From Chaenocephalus aceratus (Eukaryota > Chordata > Actinopteri > Perciformes > Channichthyidae), in NCBI GenBank assembly GCA_023974075.1, contig CM043788.1:29377054-29441053 (forward strand): a stretch of 64,000 bases of DNA, read 5' to 3'. Within the stretch, counting starts at the first letter, position 1; every line of letters begins with the position of its first letter. The notes under the pieces are model-generated. The model worked only from the letters and a program-made list of their open reading frames with translations, was not told the DNA's origin and did no database searches. Position numbers and translations under genes: made by a program. Shown piece by piece: positions 62,545 to 64,000 of this stretch.

Positions 62545-63156
62545 AGGCCCTGACACACCAAGCAGTCACCAGAGGACTAGCCGACGCTGAAGTCGGCTGT
62601 TGCCTGGCCGTGTTCTCCTGCGTTTTGGCCATGTGTCGCACGGGAACACACCGCACCGACTTCAGTGCATGAGTGGCAATAACTCTCCTTACCAGCAGGC
62701 GGCGGTAGTGTGTATTCGTCATTCAAAAGAGGCAACAACCGGAAGACAGAGAAGAAGAAGAGTATCTTTTCTCCGTAATATCATACAGAGCTGGCCTCTC
62801 CTGGATCAAGGTGATGAGCAGGTCTTCGTTTGCATCATTCCAGATCGCCATGATGAGATGAAAATGAAAGAGTGTGCCTTCTTAATCGTTTGTTTACGTC
62901 CCTCACTTCCGCTTCGCTTCTCATGCACTGATTTGCTAGCTGAACAGCCAATCAGAGTGATTATTTGGTCCGACTGCCAGACCCGATGCATGGCCGATTC
63001 AACATGTTGAATCGGCCATGCATCGGGTCTGGCAGTCCAAATAAGGCGTGTCACGGTCGACAGTGCGGGACACACCAACCTGACTACGGCGCCGCGAATG
63101 CCCGACAGCCTCTGACGGCCTCTGACTCCCAAAATCGGGTTGGTGTGTCAGGGCCT
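62545..63156. mobile_element. PIF/Harbinger-type non-autonomous element inside DIRS element 2
   Basis: The ends are AGGCCCTGACACACCAA and its exact complement TTGGTGTGTCAGGGCCT, flanked by a TTA duplication (62542-62544 and 63157-63159), the trinucleotide preferred by PIF/Harbinger. The element is 612 bp with no transposase. It contains a perfect 33-bp inverted repeat (62972-63004 with 63005-63037). It interrupts the DIRS linker/RT region, so it arrived after the DIRS copy or was carried by its parent. Confidence 0.8.
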
Positions 63157-63159
63157 TTA

Positions 63160-63793
63160 GAGCCAGCTGGGATGTCACTCTTATGGCTCCGACCGGCACT
63201 GCGCATGTGCGTGACGGAGGTGCCTTTTCAGCTCCAGCCGGTACTGCGCATGTGTGTGCCGGTGGTGCCCTCACGGCTCCAGTCGGCACTGCGCCTGCGC
63301 GTGCCGGTGGTGCCCTTAAAGCCCTGGCCGGCACTGCGCATGTGTGTGGCGGTGGCTTCACGGACCCGTCAATAATCCGTCCTTTGAGAGATGCCGTAGC
63401 TGCTCTTGAAAGGGGAAGGATTGACGGGCCGTTCTTTACAGCTCTAGCCGGCACTGCGTACGCACGTGGCGGTAGTGCCCTTAAAGCCCCAACCGGCACT
63501 GCGCATGTGCGTGGCGGTGGTGCCTTCACAGACCCGTTTATTATCCGCCTTTTGAGAGAGGCCGTAGCTGCTCTCAGAAGGGGATTTATGGTTAACGGAC
63601 TGTTTATTGTCTTTCTTTTCATTTTTTTGGGCTGCGCCCTTGGCCGGAGCCTGGATGCGTCAGCGGAAAATGGTTTATTCAGACAATAACGATGTGACAT
63701 GTGTCTTGTGCGGACTTGAGGATGGCGTTGAGGCATCTCTCGAGGCGGCGGGGACACATTTAGAGCCGGGGAAGGAACTTCCAGCTCCGTCAC
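63160..63793 (-). pseudogene. DIRS element 2 gag-pol linker with internal repeats
   Basis: The minus-strand frame starts MTELEVPSPALN, matching MKELEVPCSPAPE at the same place in element 1. It contains LLRAATASLKRRIINGSVKA (element 1 has LLRAATASLKRRTIDGIVKA). It then repeats an Ala/Pro-rich unit of about 17 residues (forms of APPxxTCAVPxGAxR) several times. Element 1 has only one such unit, so element 2 has expanded it. The frame then runs into the Harbinger-type element. Confidence 0.7.
63183..63540. repeat. G+C-rich ~51-bp tandem repeat in the DIRS element 2 linker
   Basis: Plus-strand units built around GGCACTGCGCATGTGCGTGG and GGTGGTGCC recur four times from 63186 to 63355. After a spacer holding the LRAATASL-coding sequence, they recur twice from 63445 to 63530. 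Copies differ by substitutions. The unit length is a multiple of three, which keeps the frame. Confidence 0.75.
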
Positions 63794-63814
63794 GGAGGGG
63801 AGAAGGAGGGGCTG

Positions 63815-64000
63815 TCAGGCCGCTCGTTTCTTCTTCCTCGCCTGCTGGCCGAAATTCTGGGTCGGCTGTGCCTGGGCTACAGCCGGAACCGGAGATTTTC
63901 TAGGCCAACTCGCCCTCGTCTCCTGCCTGGGCTGGGGACTTGGGGCGGGCTGCGCCCTCTGCTGTCCTGGTACTTTGAACCCAGCAGAGCGTGGTGCAGC
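63815..64000 (-). CDS. DIRS element 2 gag C-terminus (partial)
   Basis: The minus strand at the window edge encodes a basic, Pro/Gln-rich tail (SWPRKSPVPA, AQAQPTQ, QARKK, ending KRAA and TGA at 63815-63817). It aligns residue by residue with the end of the element 1 gag (SWPRKSPVPAAAAQAQPTQV...NKRAA). The remainder lies beyond 64000. Confidence 0.8.
   Translation of the reverse strand, partial: AAPRSAGFKVPGQQRAQPAPSPQPRQETRASWPRKSPVPAVAQAQPTQNFGQQARKKKRAA

Larger units (their letters stand above)
59985..64000 (-). mobile_element. DIRS-like tyrosine-recombinase retrotransposon, element 2 (cut by window end)
   Basis: This element runs on the minus strand. Its right end is at 59985 (TATAGGTTACTTACGTAACC, with AAC/GTT at 59982-59984). 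The right inverted repeat lies at about 60030-60200. An internal complementary region (about 60226-60325) joins both termini at GTT (60282-60284). Then come the recombinase, RNase H end, RT remnant, linker and gag C-terminus toward 64000. Sequence and order match element 1. It has lost the RT core and carries a Harbinger-type element. The left end and most of gag are outside the window. Confidence 0.92.

Noticed and set aside
62600..63375. Open frames of about 136 codons on the plus strand near the right end
   Set aside because: They cross the Harbinger-type element and read the DIRS linker antisense; they are shadows of repeats.
63183..63540. Regularly spaced repeats resembling a CRISPR array
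   Set aside because: Units are contiguous, degenerate and in frame within a retroelement coding region of a vertebrate genome, with no unique spacers or cas genes.

Overview
The window is nuclear DNA from a teleost fish. It holds split vertebrate genes with clean GT-AG introns, AT-rich intergenic DNA, long CA and ACGC microsatellites, and fish-typical transposons: DIRS-like tyrosine-recombinase retroelements, a chromodomain Ty3/Gypsy element, L2/Rex1-like LINE tails, and hAT, Harbinger and TTAA-type non-autonomous elements. No bacterial genes, CRISPR arrays or rRNA/tRNA genes were recognised. The species cannot be named from the sequence.

Host genes are confined to about 2.7-20.4 kb. armc9 (ciliary LisH/armadillo protein) runs on the minus strand. 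Eight coding exons covering its first ~293 residues are present, and the rest lies left of the window. polr2h (RPB8, shared by RNA polymerases I, II and III) is complete on the plus strand, head-to-head with armc9 across about 1 kb. An MFSD8/CLN7-like transporter gene is complete on the plus strand in 11 coding exons (498 aa). Every exon joins in phase.

From 20.4 to 60 kb I see no host gene. The space is AT-rich non-coding DNA with some G+C-richer blocks that could be regulatory, and it is interrupted by mobile elements. DIRS element 1 (29.78-34.57 kb, plus strand) has inverted terminal repeats, an internal complementary region matching both ends, an intact gag, a broken RT/RNase H and a tyrosine recombinase whose N-terminal part is inverted. 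Two 5'-truncated LINE tails lie at 35.2 and 40.3 kb. A nearly identical-LTR chromodomain Gypsy element (44.45-49.77 kb) sits inside an older inverted-repeat DNA element. Large CA/ACGC microsatellites lie at 54.0-55.4 and 58.0 kb.

DIRS element 2 (59.98 kb to beyond the right edge) lies on the minus strand. It has an uninterrupted tyrosine-recombinase frame, has lost the core of its RT, and carries a Harbinger-type element with a TTA target duplication. The two related DIRS copies face each other about 25 kb apart. The host genes form no operon-like unit. The only apparent functional link between neighbours is the shared armc9/polr2h upstream region.
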